Part shown: in pieces, positions 1 through 13,400 of the stretch
Layout: every line of letters starts with the position of its first letter
Position numbering within the stretch: the first letter of the stretch is position 1
Assembly: GCA_026874595.1 (NCBI GenBank)
Contig: CM049307.1
Location: 92,854,330-92,918,329, forward strand
DNA from: Sipunculus nudus
Lineage: Eukaryota > Annelida > Sipuncula > Golfingiida > Sipunculidae
Reading direction: 5' to 3'
DNA: 64,000 bases
Notes under the pieces: model-generated
What the model saw: only the letters and a program-made list of their open reading frames with translations
What the model was told of the DNA's origin: nothing
The model's database searches: none
Program-made: the position numbers and the translations under genes

Positions 1-1075
1 ATCATCTCTGATGTTATAATCTTTTTACATTCATCTGCTCAAAATATAAGTCAAGGGAGGGTGTTTGACCTTACTAAAAGTTAATAAGCTACATATAGTT
101 TTATGTTTGTATGGCTTTGAAATTTTAAAAGTTGGCATAATTTGATTTGTTAGGGTCCCGCTTGAAAAGCGTGTGCCCTATAGTAATCGACCTGTCTGTC
201 TCTATCTGTCCATCCGTCTGTCCGTCCACAAATTCTTTTTCGGATGATAACTCCAGTTAGGATTGACGGATTGAGTTCAAACCTGAAATATGTATTAATC
301 ATCAATTATGGAAGGTCCCTATCAATTTTGGGGTCCTGAGGTCAAAGGTCAAAAAAGTTATTCACAGTTTGGTGTTAAATTTTAGGTCCCTCTGTCAGCA
401 GGGCAGAAATCATAATTGAAACCATAATTGTTTGTTCCACCTTAACAGTAGACAGGTCCTCATGTCAACAGCAACGAGGCATGTTATATGGTCATAGTCA
501 GCCATTGTTCTGTAAGTTATGGGGTAAAAACCATTACTGAACACCTAGTAAGGTTGCACTCTCTTAGCAAATATGCATGAAAAAGGACACACATTGCTAA
601 CACAATAACTCGAAAAAAGTATTTCATAAAAGGTCTCCAGACTCACGGCAGTGATGGACCTTTTGATGGGCTACATCATGTTTGAAGATGGGTGACTTTG
701 ATGGATTTTCAAGGTCACAGACGTGATAATGCTAAAACGATGTTAACCAAATAGCTTGCAAACAATTTGACTAACAATCACTGAACTTGCACCAGTAATG
801 TTTATTATGAAGGGCTACGTCAAGTTCAAAGATGGATGACCTTGACAGAGGCGATAATTCTCAAATGATGTTAATGCAATAACTCGAAAAGAATTTGATG
901 AAAAATCGTTATGCATAATAACTCCCCTAACATATGATGGATAGGATTCAAACATAATATGTATCACCCATGGCCTAAGGGAGAAGCTTATTGTTATTTG
1001 AGTCAGAAGGAAAAAAAAAGTAATACACAGTTTGGTGTTCAGTTGCTGTTGTCTCCTTCAGCAGGCCAGAAATGG
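1..1075. repeat. dispersed non-coding repeat with internal duplication
   Basis: CTGTCTGTC/CCGTCTGTCCGTCC followed by 'acaaattc..ggatgataactcc' is a wording that recurs in bivalve intergenic repeats (from general knowledge). Blocks at about 230-420 and 905-1075 resemble each other (both contain CACAGTTTGGTGTT and GCAG..CAGAAAT). About 590-760 and 760-900 form a second direct repeat (both contain GGGCTAC, GATGG.TGAC and ATAACTCGAAAA). No coding potential. Confidence 0.55.
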
Positions 1076-4000
1076 ATGAATCTTCTTTGAGTCACTCGTG
1101 TACAGCGGCATTACATTTTCACAGCATATTTTGTACAGACAATTTGAAGATTCCCCAGAAAAGGATACACTGGCCCAACGCACCACAGTGGCTCTCATTT
1201 AGACCATGTTTGGACAAATCTATCTCCACTTCCAACATCTCAATGAATTCGGACCTATTATAGTGACCATCAACAAATTTACATTGATATTCATATGTAG
1301 CCATTCTACACAACACAGCTCATCAGTAGACCCAAGCCTAAGAACAGCTGAATCTCAATTCAAGAGAATGACCATTTTATCACTACTAACCAGCAGCTGA
1401 CTCTCTCTAATACTAAGGCCAATTCAACATTCAAATACTGGAAAAATATTTGACACAGCTCAGCCAAGACTTCAACCAAGAATAATTGGCCCAGGTAATA
1501 CACAAATACAGAAACTAAAAATGCATGCAGTTCTTTTTATATCATTATTTTGATAGCTTTGAACATTTTCACTTTACCATATCTTTTCTTCCAGTTTTAA
1601 CATGTCAGCTGTTCTTTACAGGTTCTTTAATTTTCAAATATCACTATCAGCCTATTCTACCGAAGTACACTGAATTCACAGTACTTCAATTTATAATGAC
1701 TGCATCTTTTGCGGGCCCTTCCTGACCTGTCATTTTTCTAGTCTTTTTTCTTCTTTCAGGACAAAGATTACTTAGAAGAGGAAACAATGTTCTTGGAAGC
1801 TTTAAAGTATTCACCGTATCACCAGCAGTCATGATCATCCTCACTCCTCTGATCATCTTATAATCCCTGTACACACCAGAAGGCATTAGCACAGCAATAA
1901 ACCAACAGTTTTTCCGAGAGGGCTGAATGATTTCCTTTAAATCATAATTGAAGATAACCAGCAAGCATTCTTTACCTGAAGTTAACCATTTCATACCTGA
2001 AGCTTAATTATATTGTTGTTAAATTTATAATAAGACTGATATTATACAGGACTGATTGGAAAATGCAGGGAGTACACATTCATACTACCAAGGCTGTGGC
2101 AGCTACGCTTTCACAGACCAGGATTCTGTGAGTCACTCTGTTATCCTTTTCATGACAGGTTTTTATGACTTTTTGTTGATTGGTTAAATTTGGATGCCTT
2201 CCTGGCAGTGCTAAATGTTTGGTGTAGAAATATTACAAGACATGCTCTGGCACCCTTGTAAAACTTGTTCACGCAAGTCAATTGACTGGTGCAATTGCAT
2301 TGTGTACTCTTAATGAAATTGATATAAGAGTGGCTAACTCAATCAAGGTCTGTGAAAGTATAGCTGCAGTGGCCTTTGAAGTAAGAAGATGGGAGTATAC
2401 ATTGAGGGACCAAATGATTGTGTAACTTTTAGTTATAAAAGTTAATTTACAAAACAAATCTTGTAAAACTATTACAGCTGCACTTGCGTAACTGTAGGTA
2501 GCTTTAGGGATAATTTCCTTCATAGCATGAAATAAATTAGGTCACTGTGACCTCTATTTATTATCAAAACCAAGAGATACTGATAAATCACATGTAACAA
2601 GCACTGATGCCTTTCAGTTTTGCCTAAGTTTTGCCTATATTTTTGCTCAAAATATCTGTCCATTCAAATAAATGGGGAAACTATGACCTCATTGTCAGGT
2701 GTGTAAATTATGGGCTAAAAGTACAGTTCTGTGAAACAAGTGATCAAGGTTATGACAATATTCACTGTAGGTGCTACAGGTATTCTTGGCACAAAGATAT
2801 TAGTATCAAACATTGTTGGATATAGGGTATCAACAAAATACATGTACTCATTCCACTAAATATGTTAACCTTGTGTCTACCATATGAGGTAATGGTATGT
2901 AACATGTACTTACAGTGTGTAAAGCAACCAGTGGAGAATAACTGAAGCATACATGTGCAAGTAATTAGTTCAGGAATTTGAACAGTTTACTCATATAGAT
3001 GATGATGATAAATTAGCTATGCTATGTCCTCTCACCACCAAGACACAGCCATGTATACAAATCAAGAATCTGTGTGCAATATGTACCTATAGTTTGGTTA
3101 TATCAAGTTCCAGATTAATGCCACTGTATACTTATTAAATTTGATTCCAAAATTCCTACAGGGTTACCAAAAGCTTGAAAATCTTGAAAATTGTCTATGT
3201 TCACTAATGCTTAAGGCCTTAAAAGAGATCTTGAAACTAGCCAACTTTGAAAATTTAATTAAAAAGAATTTGAATAATTTAAACTCTTATTTCTGGTTAG
3301 GATTGACCAAGTGAAATAAGTTATGCAAACCTGTTCAACAGAATTATCATTATTTTATTTATTAAATTTTTTTTTTTATGAAAATGGTCAGTTAAGTGTT
3401 AGAAGTCATAGACCTTTATGGCTTAAGAAGTAAAATCTTTCAAGACCTTGAAAAAAATGTGGGTAGCATTTATATAAAATAAGTAATTGACAAACAAAAC
3501 ATTAACTTTTATGTATTTTTGCAGGTCATTGATGTTTTGATGACCTATAAGTGCTCTTCTGTATTGATATTCAGGACACAGAGGGCAAACAGTATCTAGT
3601 TTATCATTATCTTTGGGTTCTTCTTTATTTTCCAGACTTGTTTATATTTTTATCAGTTACTTTGTTATACAATCAATTTGAAATACTGGTAAGTAAACTT
3701 GTTGTAAACTTTTCAACATCTTGTCATGACATATTATTTTTCACCAGGGAATGGAAAACATTCTGTTTGTATATCTCTTTAATATGCTTCTTAAAGGAAT
3801 ATTAACACTTGTGCCATTGAATGTTTTGATAGCCTGCACACCATGACATAACTCTTAGTTAAGCTATTTTAGCACTGGTCTTTTAAGTTTGGTTTCTTTT
3901 ACTTAAACTACCTCATGCTTTGCCTTATGACACTATGGCAACCTAAAAGGCACCAAGTGACCCCAGAGTGAAGAATCATTTGTGTAAATGTATATATGTA

Positions 4001-5150
4001 AATTCATTTTATTGTTGAAAATTGTATGAGCAAATTACTGGGAGTGCCTTGTGTTGAATGGCAGATAAACTAGGTATATTAGTTGCACAGTGCTTGAGAC
4101 TTAACCCTGGCTGCACTTAACAACATTAAAAACATTACATGTGTAAAATGTACATCAGGAAGTTGTATATAAAATGCATGCATATTTTACATTGATTCTT
4201 CAGAACCTATTACAGACATGTATACAGTTACACCTCAGTTATCTGAACAGTCTAAGCACCATGTATGGATAATTTATCAGACAGATAAAACAAGTATCAG
4301 ACCACACTTAAGCTAAATATAAAGCTCCTAATTTTAGATTCAGATCATTTTGGGCAATGTTCAGATGACCAAGGCTTCGTGTTATACACAGTGCAGCTTA
4401 CCTGTTATAAACATTGCATCAAGTGTCTGTAATAGAGAGGTATAAAGAGTGTCTTAAATAGACATATCTGTAACAGAAAGATTTCCCTGTTATTATTGGA
4501 CATCATCTATAACAGCCTGCCAATATTTTTGTTAGAAATAATTTATTACTTTGAAGATATCTTGAGTCCTTGATTATACATACACAGTCTATGTACATGC
4601 TGTACACATAATTACAACATTATCACTTATCAAGAATTAATGCAAGTATATTCATCTGTGTTGCTCATTAGTTAAAAAAAGACACCATTGAGTGGCCCAT
4701 GAAAATTTGTGTTAAAATTCTATCAGGAAAATCTTATGTATATTGATCTGTATATTTTACATTTTACTTTCTCTGTATTTTAGTGGGTACTATGAATGGG
4801 GTACTATGTGACTTTCAGTAATTCATTGTGATTATGACTGTGATAAATGGAGACCCACATTCTTGAGGGGTACAGTATACATAGTGACATGTGATATTGT
4901 ATATAATTTTATTAAACTTTTTTTTATAAATTATCTTTTGCATCTTGTTTCTTATGTATATTCTGTCATTGCTCAGAATTTTAGATCAGCTGATCTTCAG
5001 TTATGTCGAGCTATCACAAAAATGGTCTTTGTTCATCGTCTTTCCCTACCAAGATCCATTTGTCCTTTAACAGGACACAAATTGTAACCTAGATCGAAGT
5101 TACTGGAAATCCAGATAGGTCCTGCACTTGTCTCAGAAACAGAGGAGGTC
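1076..5150. other. gene-poor stretch, no supported gene
   Basis: AT-rich sequence with short open frames only. Minus-strand readings at 1119-1316 and 1686-1994 have protein-like composition but no splice logic or family match. An imperfect inverted repeat (about 2066-2145 against 2326-2400, core GGTCTGTGAAAG) suggests a small foldback element. The rest shows nothing I can name. Confidence 0.5.
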
Positions 5151-5581
5151 AAACAATTATAGTTGTTCTTCTTTTGCCATTAGCCTATCTTTCCTCGCAA
5201 TTTCATGGACATTCTTAAGAGAATTCACCGAGTGACTTAGAGAGTCACACATAAGGCCGATCACGGTTTCATTACCTGCCACCTCCAAAGCACACACACA
5301 CACACATTTGTATATAAAACTAAAAGATTCCATATTTCTACATGCGCACATGTATACATACACAAAATATAAACTCAATACTTTTTATCTTTCAATGATG
5401 TTTAATCTAATGGAATATTCATTTCTATGGGATAAGATATTAATATTGTATGTACATTTAGTTATCTGACCTTATGCCATTTGGGGTTATCTTTCTTGAG
5501 AACGAGAAAGACTGATAAATCCTTTTTGTTTATAGCAGTTCTGGAGATACGGTAATTTACAACAAAGAACTTTAAGCAGCA

Positions 5582-5760
5582 TTATGATCTGTCATTTCCT
5601 GTATATGAGAACGGGAATGACTTCGTCTGATAAAGTCCTGCTGGGTTTATAGCTGTAATTGAGACAAAATGCTGCTGTGTGTGGTCCACGCCAAAAATCT
5701 TCATGGATTCCAGCATTGTCTCCGTCCAAGACAACACCTCGTTACCTCCCTTGGTCGTAC
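5582..5760 (-). CDS. last recognisable exon of the minus array, ends in TAA
   Basis: It starts T-T-K-G-G-N-E-V-L-S-W (turn of a unit), passes H-F-V-S-I-T-A-I-N-P-A-G-L and ends S-Y-T-G-N-D-R-S then TAA at 5582-5584. It stops just after the point where other units run into the S-D-G-F-x-V-D linker. No convincing donor or poly(A) signal is visible. Either this is the true C terminus of a secreted form, or the exon is cut by a rearrangement breakpoint. Confidence 0.72.
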
Positions 5761-8700
5761 CTAAAGGTTACAAAATTAGAAATCTTGCTTCATTTATACT
5801 TAGTTATAATACGTGAATAAAGATAAAGAAACTAAAATGCTTGAGAAAGAGACCCCTCGCATACCCCCATCAACATAAATCAGAATAATTTACTGGTATG
5901 ACCAAATTTGTGAAATGTAACATTTTATAATGGTATATGTTTATTATACCAACTGTGGTAAACACCAGAAGTCAAGACCAGTTGTACACAAAGATTTCAC
6001 CAAAACAGACTAGAAAATTCTTTATACATATTTAGATCTGCTTCAAATTTAGTTTCTTTATAAAAAAAAGAATAAGATTGACATAGTTGTATCCACAACA
6101 TATGTGTACCTTTTCTATAGAGGTAATAAAATATAAAAGACTATCATGATCACTTGCCTACCTGTCCTTGCGAAGTCGTTGATTGATAACAAAAAAAGAA
6201 TACATGATAAAGACTGACCTATGGAAACCTCATAAACCAGTGAAGATTCACTGCGGAAGACTTTCGTCCAGTTCAAATGTATGGTCCATTCCGTTTCCCA
6301 TCCGTACTTCAGGGTTTGATCTGAATAAAAGTTCGACATAAATTAAACAGTAATGCCAAAAAAAAGTGATTATACTCTAATCTATTTGTTCCACATTGTA
6401 AAATAACAACAATTAAAGCACAAATGTATATTTTCTTCCGAAGGAGAGACATTTTTTTTGTACACAAATAGAATTTCCCAAGGTGTGTCTTTCTTTCACC
6501 TACCGGTTGAGGTTGGTTTCTCCACTTCGATGGACACGCTTGTTTCTACAGGATCACTGTGGTAACCTGCGTGATTGACAGCTCTCACTTGGATTGAATA
6601 TCTGGTACTTGGCTGTAATGAGAGTCCAATGATTTCACAAAAGCTCTCCGATGATGCTATATCTGTCCACTCCTTCACGGGCCGTGCGGACTCGTCTGTA
6701 ATTCTGACCTGTTAATTAATTAAATAAAATTAGACAAATTGTGATTTCTTGGCAAATCTTATGCATGACGGGGGTGGGATTTGGGGGGTTGAAACCACCC
6801 CCCCCCCCCCCCCCGCTCTTAACCAACGACCTTTTTTGGAACAATTTTTTTTTATGCATGACACCCATTGACCCCTCCCCGCACAAAATTGTAGATCCGC
6901 GCCTGAAAAAATCATATTATCTAAAAAAAATCATGCATGCGTTATCTTCCAATAATAAATCCCCAACTTATTTCACAGTTTTCCTTACATCCTTACGTCT
7001 ATCATAGATGAAGCAGTTCAAAGTTATCTTTTATACTCCAAAACAATTTACTTGGTACGTTTTGATCCCTGATCTGTCAAAAAATCCTCGCCAGCCGAAC
7101 CTCACGTGGTCTGTTTGACTCTGGTGGTCGTGTCTGGTGGGATATTGTGACGTGGACGCGGTGATGACGTAAACCTCAGCATTGGTGACGTCAGGAGGCC
7201 CCTTCACCACTACTATTGGAGCTGATACCAGGTATGAAGTAAGGTCTTTGGAGTTGGTACAGCGTAGTGACAAGTACATCTCTTGCCCGTGGACGTGTTG
7301 TGAAATGTCCATCTCGGCGCCGGACCCGGAGCTGGCGGTATACGGATAGACATCGGTGCTTCCTGGTGTTGTTCCTGTAAGCACAAAGAAAACCTGTGTG
7401 GTTTCACATTTATTATATTATACTTAATGAGGTTAAGACGTGTGCATACTCATATTTTTAAAAAAATTAATTTGTATGTACTCTCGGAGAAAGTCGAGAG
7501 TTAATTGTCGCGGAATTGGAGCTGCGCCTGATGCGAGCGGTAGTCTCAATCTGACATGGCTGTTACCTGCAAGTGTATTTATTCTGAGACGTGTTAGGGT
7601 TAGCGGGCTGTGCTGTTTTACTACCTCTGCATTCTCCTTTCTTTTTCTGAAGCTGGTGTGAAATCTTAATTTTGACCTTCACACTTTTTCCGACAGCGCT
7701 CCTTTATTTGCTGCGGTTGTTGATGAGAGATTTACAGTGGTGCAGATCAGGTCTGGATGAGTTTCAGGGCTTCCTCTTAGACCTGTTTATCTACAACAGC
7801 GGTCGCGCTGGGCATATTCCGGGATGCCCCATCATCCCTTCGAAGCACATTGCCAAGCCAAAAACGCCGATTACATGCGCATGGTACAGGTTGAGAGAGC
7901 CAGCTTTGTCCAGGGATTCAGTGTTTTTAACCATATATTGACATAATGTACTGAGAGGAAAGGGGAGATGATAGCTTTGAGTTGGTTTTATTGCCTGGCA
8001 CAATACCGGCAAAGTACGGAATACATGCCTGATACACCTTGAGATGGTGTTCTTGGTGAGGATTATCTCGCTTCACGCCCACTGGCACAGCTTTGTAATA
8101 TTGGCATTGGTTCATCATCGAGTGACACGTTGTTTTTGATGGTTTAGCTAAGGTGATTCGTCGGTGACAACAAGGTCCTCTCCGATCGTAGATATCAGAT
8201 CAAGATATCATGGTCCTGTACCATCACACTACACTAACCGTTAGGCCAAACCTCCTGAGAAACCTGTCGATCAGTTGCAGAATCACCCTGATATATCCGG
8301 ATCTGGCTCTTGAATGGTAGGCGGAGAAGTTTAAACAGCTAAACTTTGCTCCCTAATTTGCGGGTGAATCCTTTTTTTATCAATCTTCGAATGAAAAAGG
8401 CAGCATGAATTGGGACAAATTGCTGGAACCTGGACATATTCCTGCTTATCTCAAAATGTTTTGGAAAGTTCCCCATACCTGTCAAGTAGTCTTGGAAGGG
8501 ATTCACGATCCTGACGGCTATGTATAAGGGCATCTGGTGCCCCTCTTTTGTCAGCAGTTTGCGAACTGCAAAGATCGTGTCAACTCATGACCTCTCCGCT
8601 ATGAAACCGGACCTGTATTGAGAATATTACGGAAGGACAGGATTTGCAATCTCGTTAAAGCTAATTCGTTAAAATAACATCAAATCTTCTTAACAAAGAG

Positions 8701-10356
8701 ATGCTCAGTTCCTACACCATTAGTTCAGAGCCTAGTTCCTCCGTGAAGATTAACTTTCGATGGCCCCATGGCTTCCTCAGAAATTAAGTTTTATCTTGTC
8801 TATACCCTTTCCCTAAATTTTCTATCTGCTTTTCCTGGTTTGTGGTGACTTCCCGTGTTGTGGTCTTCAGAGGACCGACGTCTTTGTTTGGACGCCAGTC
8901 GCTAACTGCTTGTCCTTGTACAGACCTGTAAGCTGATCTCAGCTCTCCGTTCCTGCCGTGACTCTAGCCTGAGACAGTATTTTTAATTGGTCCGTTCGCT
9001 TCTATGATTAGCTTTATTCGATTTTCAAATCAGTGAGTGTTCTTCTTCTCCTTACTTTGCCACGTTTATATTGCAGCGTTATAATTGGCACTGCGTACGG
9101 GACCAAGGGCTCGCTCCGACGGATGAACTTGGTTGTGTAGATCCACAACTGTTCTACACTGGGTACGCTTCTTATTATGTTTAATTTTGGCTGACCTACT
9201 TGTTACGACAGAATTCCTGTGGCTTCTTTCCAGTGCAGTGATAATCGGAGAGCGACCACGGTCTTACAGTGCTGTTGTGCCCAACAAATATCAGGTTCAG
9301 TTGGTGCCAATGTTTGGACCCTGTGTGTCTCCAGGATGCCTTGTGGCATGTCTTGGTCTTGTTTTGGTAAAATAGTTGGCATGGGAACTGCAGAGCCTTG
9401 AACCTCTGTCCAATGTCATATATCTTCCCTATGCTACGGTTTCCAAAAGCAGATGCCTATGACTCATGATTTGCATATGATAAAAATATAATTTGCTCAT
9501 AAGAAAAACTGATCCGATCTTTGGTACCCCACTGACTCTGGCGTCATGATACTCTTAAAACGGATCCTTGGATTTAGTTGCCAAGCACAGCGTGGGTGTG
9601 GACGCAGATAATGATGACTGGGTCCAGCATGAATAGTCGCAAACCCAGGATTCATTCCGGGCCATCTGTCGGAAGTTCGATCATGCCGAACAATGTGTTC
9701 CTTACTCCTTGCTCTACGGTCCTAAGAGCAGCATATAGAGATTTCACCAATCATGGTTTATTTGATTTCCCCAAAAAAGTCTAGATTTTATAATGATTTT
9801 CTGTGTGCCCTCCTCGAGAATACATAACCTGTCATATATTGTAATGAGATTTAAAAATTACCTACCGAGTGCGTACTCACAGCCTGTTACAGTGGTCTCG
9901 TTGTCAGTCGAGCGCCATGTTACGGAAAGCACAGACTCCTTAACATAGATAACGCCAGTTCCGCCTTCTCTGTTTATCTATTAATGATAGCATCAATGAA
10001 GAGCACCATGATATCATGAATATATGTTAAACTGAGAAATAAAATCGAGTACAAATATTAGTTTACCATGGCTGGCGATGAAGGGGGAATCGCGAGCTCT
10101 TCTTTTACTTATCCATGAATTAAATCCATGAAGTGTGGCAGCATGTTAAATTTAATGTTTGTTATAACAGCTGTTTTCTCGCCATTTGTCAAAAGCTCTC
10201 ATATAGTCAGTTTACCTGGGAATTTATTACTTGCATTCGTAAATCACAAATTCATTCCCCATTGGAGTTTTGATATTATAATCAGTGGCAGATAATATTG
10301 AATTGGCGTTGATGGGTATTATGAAAACTAAGTTCTTTTAATTTTTTAAAAATTTA

Positions 10357-10411
<55 letters not shown>

Positions 10412-13400
10412 TTGTATGTGTGTGTATTTTTACCTGATACATTTCACCGTATGGAAAATATTGATAAAATCTAGAACCATGTTTTTATTAAATGTAGTAC
10501 TCGTAAAATAATTGATATGTTTAAGTCATTTGTCAAACTTTGCATTTTATCGGCTTCTGCGGCCGAGGAGCCGCGTGATTTTTTACGGTCGATCCCAGCC
10601 TAGGCTGGGCTCTGTAAGCTGCTGGGAAAGCCATGCCTCACTCAGAGGCGAATGCGATTGGGGGGGGGGGGGGATTTCTCGGTGTTAGACCGAGCAGTTT
10701 GCGATAACGGGAAGATTCCTCCCTCTCTATATATACTAGTATATATTTGGATGCTCTTCACTGGAGTAAATCAGACAGCTGTCCAGTAATATCATCAACT
10801 TATAAATTGGAAAGTAATACACATAATAATCTTATTGCTAGGGATTAAAAGGTAGTCTGAAGAATGAAACTGATTACGAATAAATGGGGAAAAAACTCTA
10901 TAAAATGAGAGATGTTACAGTTAAATTTTTTTTTTTTTTGGGGGGGGGGCCGCTCTGGATCTGCCACTGATTATAGTAATTGTAACCAACATTAAACCCG
11001 TTACAGTGATTATCATGCATTCAGTTATTATACTCCAAGAAGTGTTCTGCTGTAAACCATAAATATGTACCTCTATACAGCAGATCTGCGGGGGTGTGAG
11101 GTCAACAATGACAGGTTCTGCATTAATCACTCTCTTCAGTCCCGCGCGATTCACGGCTTTAACGGTCACGTGAACACGAGAGCCATGTGATAGGATCAAG
11201 GGAACAGTGCGTGCGTGCCTGTCAGTACTACATGACGTGAAACGTTGCAGTTGAACCCCACCTATGATATGACAAATTGGTATTTTTTACATCATATATT
11301 AGAAGAAAATTCATACAACGAAACGAAAGTAATATTGATGAACCTGTTACCTTCTACTGTTCCAACGGCCCACTGATATTCTCGTATGTTGCTCTCTGGG
11401 TCTATGATTATCCAAGATGCCGTCACGTAACCTTCACCCTCAGCAGACATTGGTACCACATCAACCGTAATTGACATTCGATCAGCTTGCCTTGAGGTAG
11501 ACAGTGCTACTGGCTTTACGGATACAGAGTCAAGCATGTAATATTCTTTGTTTGTTGGAGATGTGAATATCAAGGACACCTGCTGACCGGGAGACACATG
11601 ACCGTAATACACATGTTCTTGCCAGTCAACCTGAGACGTAATCGTGATGAAAGAGTGTACCGTATCACCAAGGCGTAAAATACCAAGCGTTTCCTGCAGG
11701 TCCATTAATTCACTTCGACCAGATGTATCATCCGGGCGAGTCCAGAACGACAACCTAAGAAAGTCAGTTTTGCTATCACCTTGAACCGTCTGTGACAGCT
11801 CTCCTCTCACCAAAACTGATTTTATACCATCCTTGCTAATGTTCATTACTTTTACTTCATCGGAGTCACTCCTCCAGTGAGACGACAGTTCCTGTTCAAA
11901 CGATCCGTCATTGACGAGATTTGGCCCTAAGGATATTTCTGTTGTTCCTTCGGGTGGGGTGATGTCGACAATAAAGCCATCACTTTGTATAAATGCGGAG
12001 CTGTGTCCCGCTGAATCCACGGCTTTCACACTGGAATAATACTTCTCTCCTGGAAAGAATAAATATCCATGGTATTACCAGGTTATAATTTGGCTCTATT
12101 AAATTTTCCATACCTGCAATATTTGTTGTTTCTTTTTTTTGTTATTGCTAGTCATTTTGCCTGATGCCTAATGTGATTTCGGTCGATTTCAACCAAAAAT
12201 ACAGCGAGGCGGATCTTCATACAAGGATTACAGGATTTCATTGAATTCTGGACCCCCGTCTTGTTTAGGAAGCTGGATCGTATTTTTCACGAAGAGATCA
12301 CGCAGAATTTGAACGAAAATTTTGAAAGAACAAGCAAGAAAATACTTAGTCTCTGTATAATGCTATGGAAAATTCACGTGGGCCGTTCATGCTGTCATAT
12401 ATATACACTGGAATGATGCCCAAATATCTGGCCAATTTACATTGCTGGCGACCGCGTGCCACCCTCATAGTTTCCACATCGGCATCAACATCTCGTGTTG
12501 AAGTGCGCATAGGTCAAAAATTGGTACTCACCTTTACGGGAGGACTTGAATTATTGAAAGGTGTCCTATACAGCTATGCATTATTCTAAAAACTGCGGCC
12601 TTAGTTAGAGGTAGTACTGTAACTTGATCCGAGAAGTTCGATTCTTTCGGAAAGTAGAACATTGAGAACCTTCAAAATTAAAGCTTACCTTGTTGTAGCT
12701 GATAAGCAGGAGACAGTGACACGGATAATGAGAGTCCGACGTTTGCACAAGGTATTACGCCATCCGCCTGGTTTACGGTACCTACACACACCACATAGTG
12801 ATGAAGAGGTGACTGAATGTCGTTAAAACCATGCCATGCGACCCTCACAGTGTCCTGATCACTTTGATAATCGATATCTGTGGGACCACGGCCGTCTAGA
12901 ACTACTGCTTTACCAGAGTCAGGTGGCGTCAGGTCCACCTACAAAAGAAAGAAAAAAAAAATAAATAAAAAGAACACGCCTTCAAGGATACCAGTGCATA
13001 TTCAGATAAGTATATGAATCGGTATCGAATGCAATAAGTACTTTTTTTAAGTAAAGGAAATCCAGCAGTCATTATGGATACAACAAATGTAGTCAGTAAA
13101 GTATATTATTTACCTGTTGTTCAGGGCAATCACGAACCAAATATTCTCATAGTCATTACCTTTGTCTACAGTTTCTGTCATTGGGGCAGATTTAAGACCT
13201 TTTTAGATCTAAGAACAAAGCATGATACGAGATATCCATTTATCATGGATGTTCAAACTTGCCTATTCTTAATACATGTTTGTGTTGTGTGTATGTTTCT
13301 CTGTGGACGGTTATGTTGACACGGAACTGGTCTAAATGGAACGACAGAGATAATCCTTGGAAAGCTTACCACAAAACCATCCGAGTGAGCCTCGCTTTGT

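Noticed and set aside
1686-1994. 102-codon minus-strand frame
   Set aside because: No conserved motif recognised, no matching splice partners, AT-rich region with similar chance frames.
5157-5281. Minus-strand frame ending in a helical, charged C terminus (K-N-V-H-E-I-A-R-K-D-R)
   Set aside because: It looks protein-like, but no donor in exon 5582-5760 joins it in phase, and its acceptor lies in a (GT)n tract.
5286-5305. (AC)n tract as a Z-DNA regulatory site
   Set aside because: Short common microsatellite with no supporting context.
11277-11474. Plus-strand frames overlapping minus-strand exons
   Set aside because: Antisense shadows of well-supported repeat exons.
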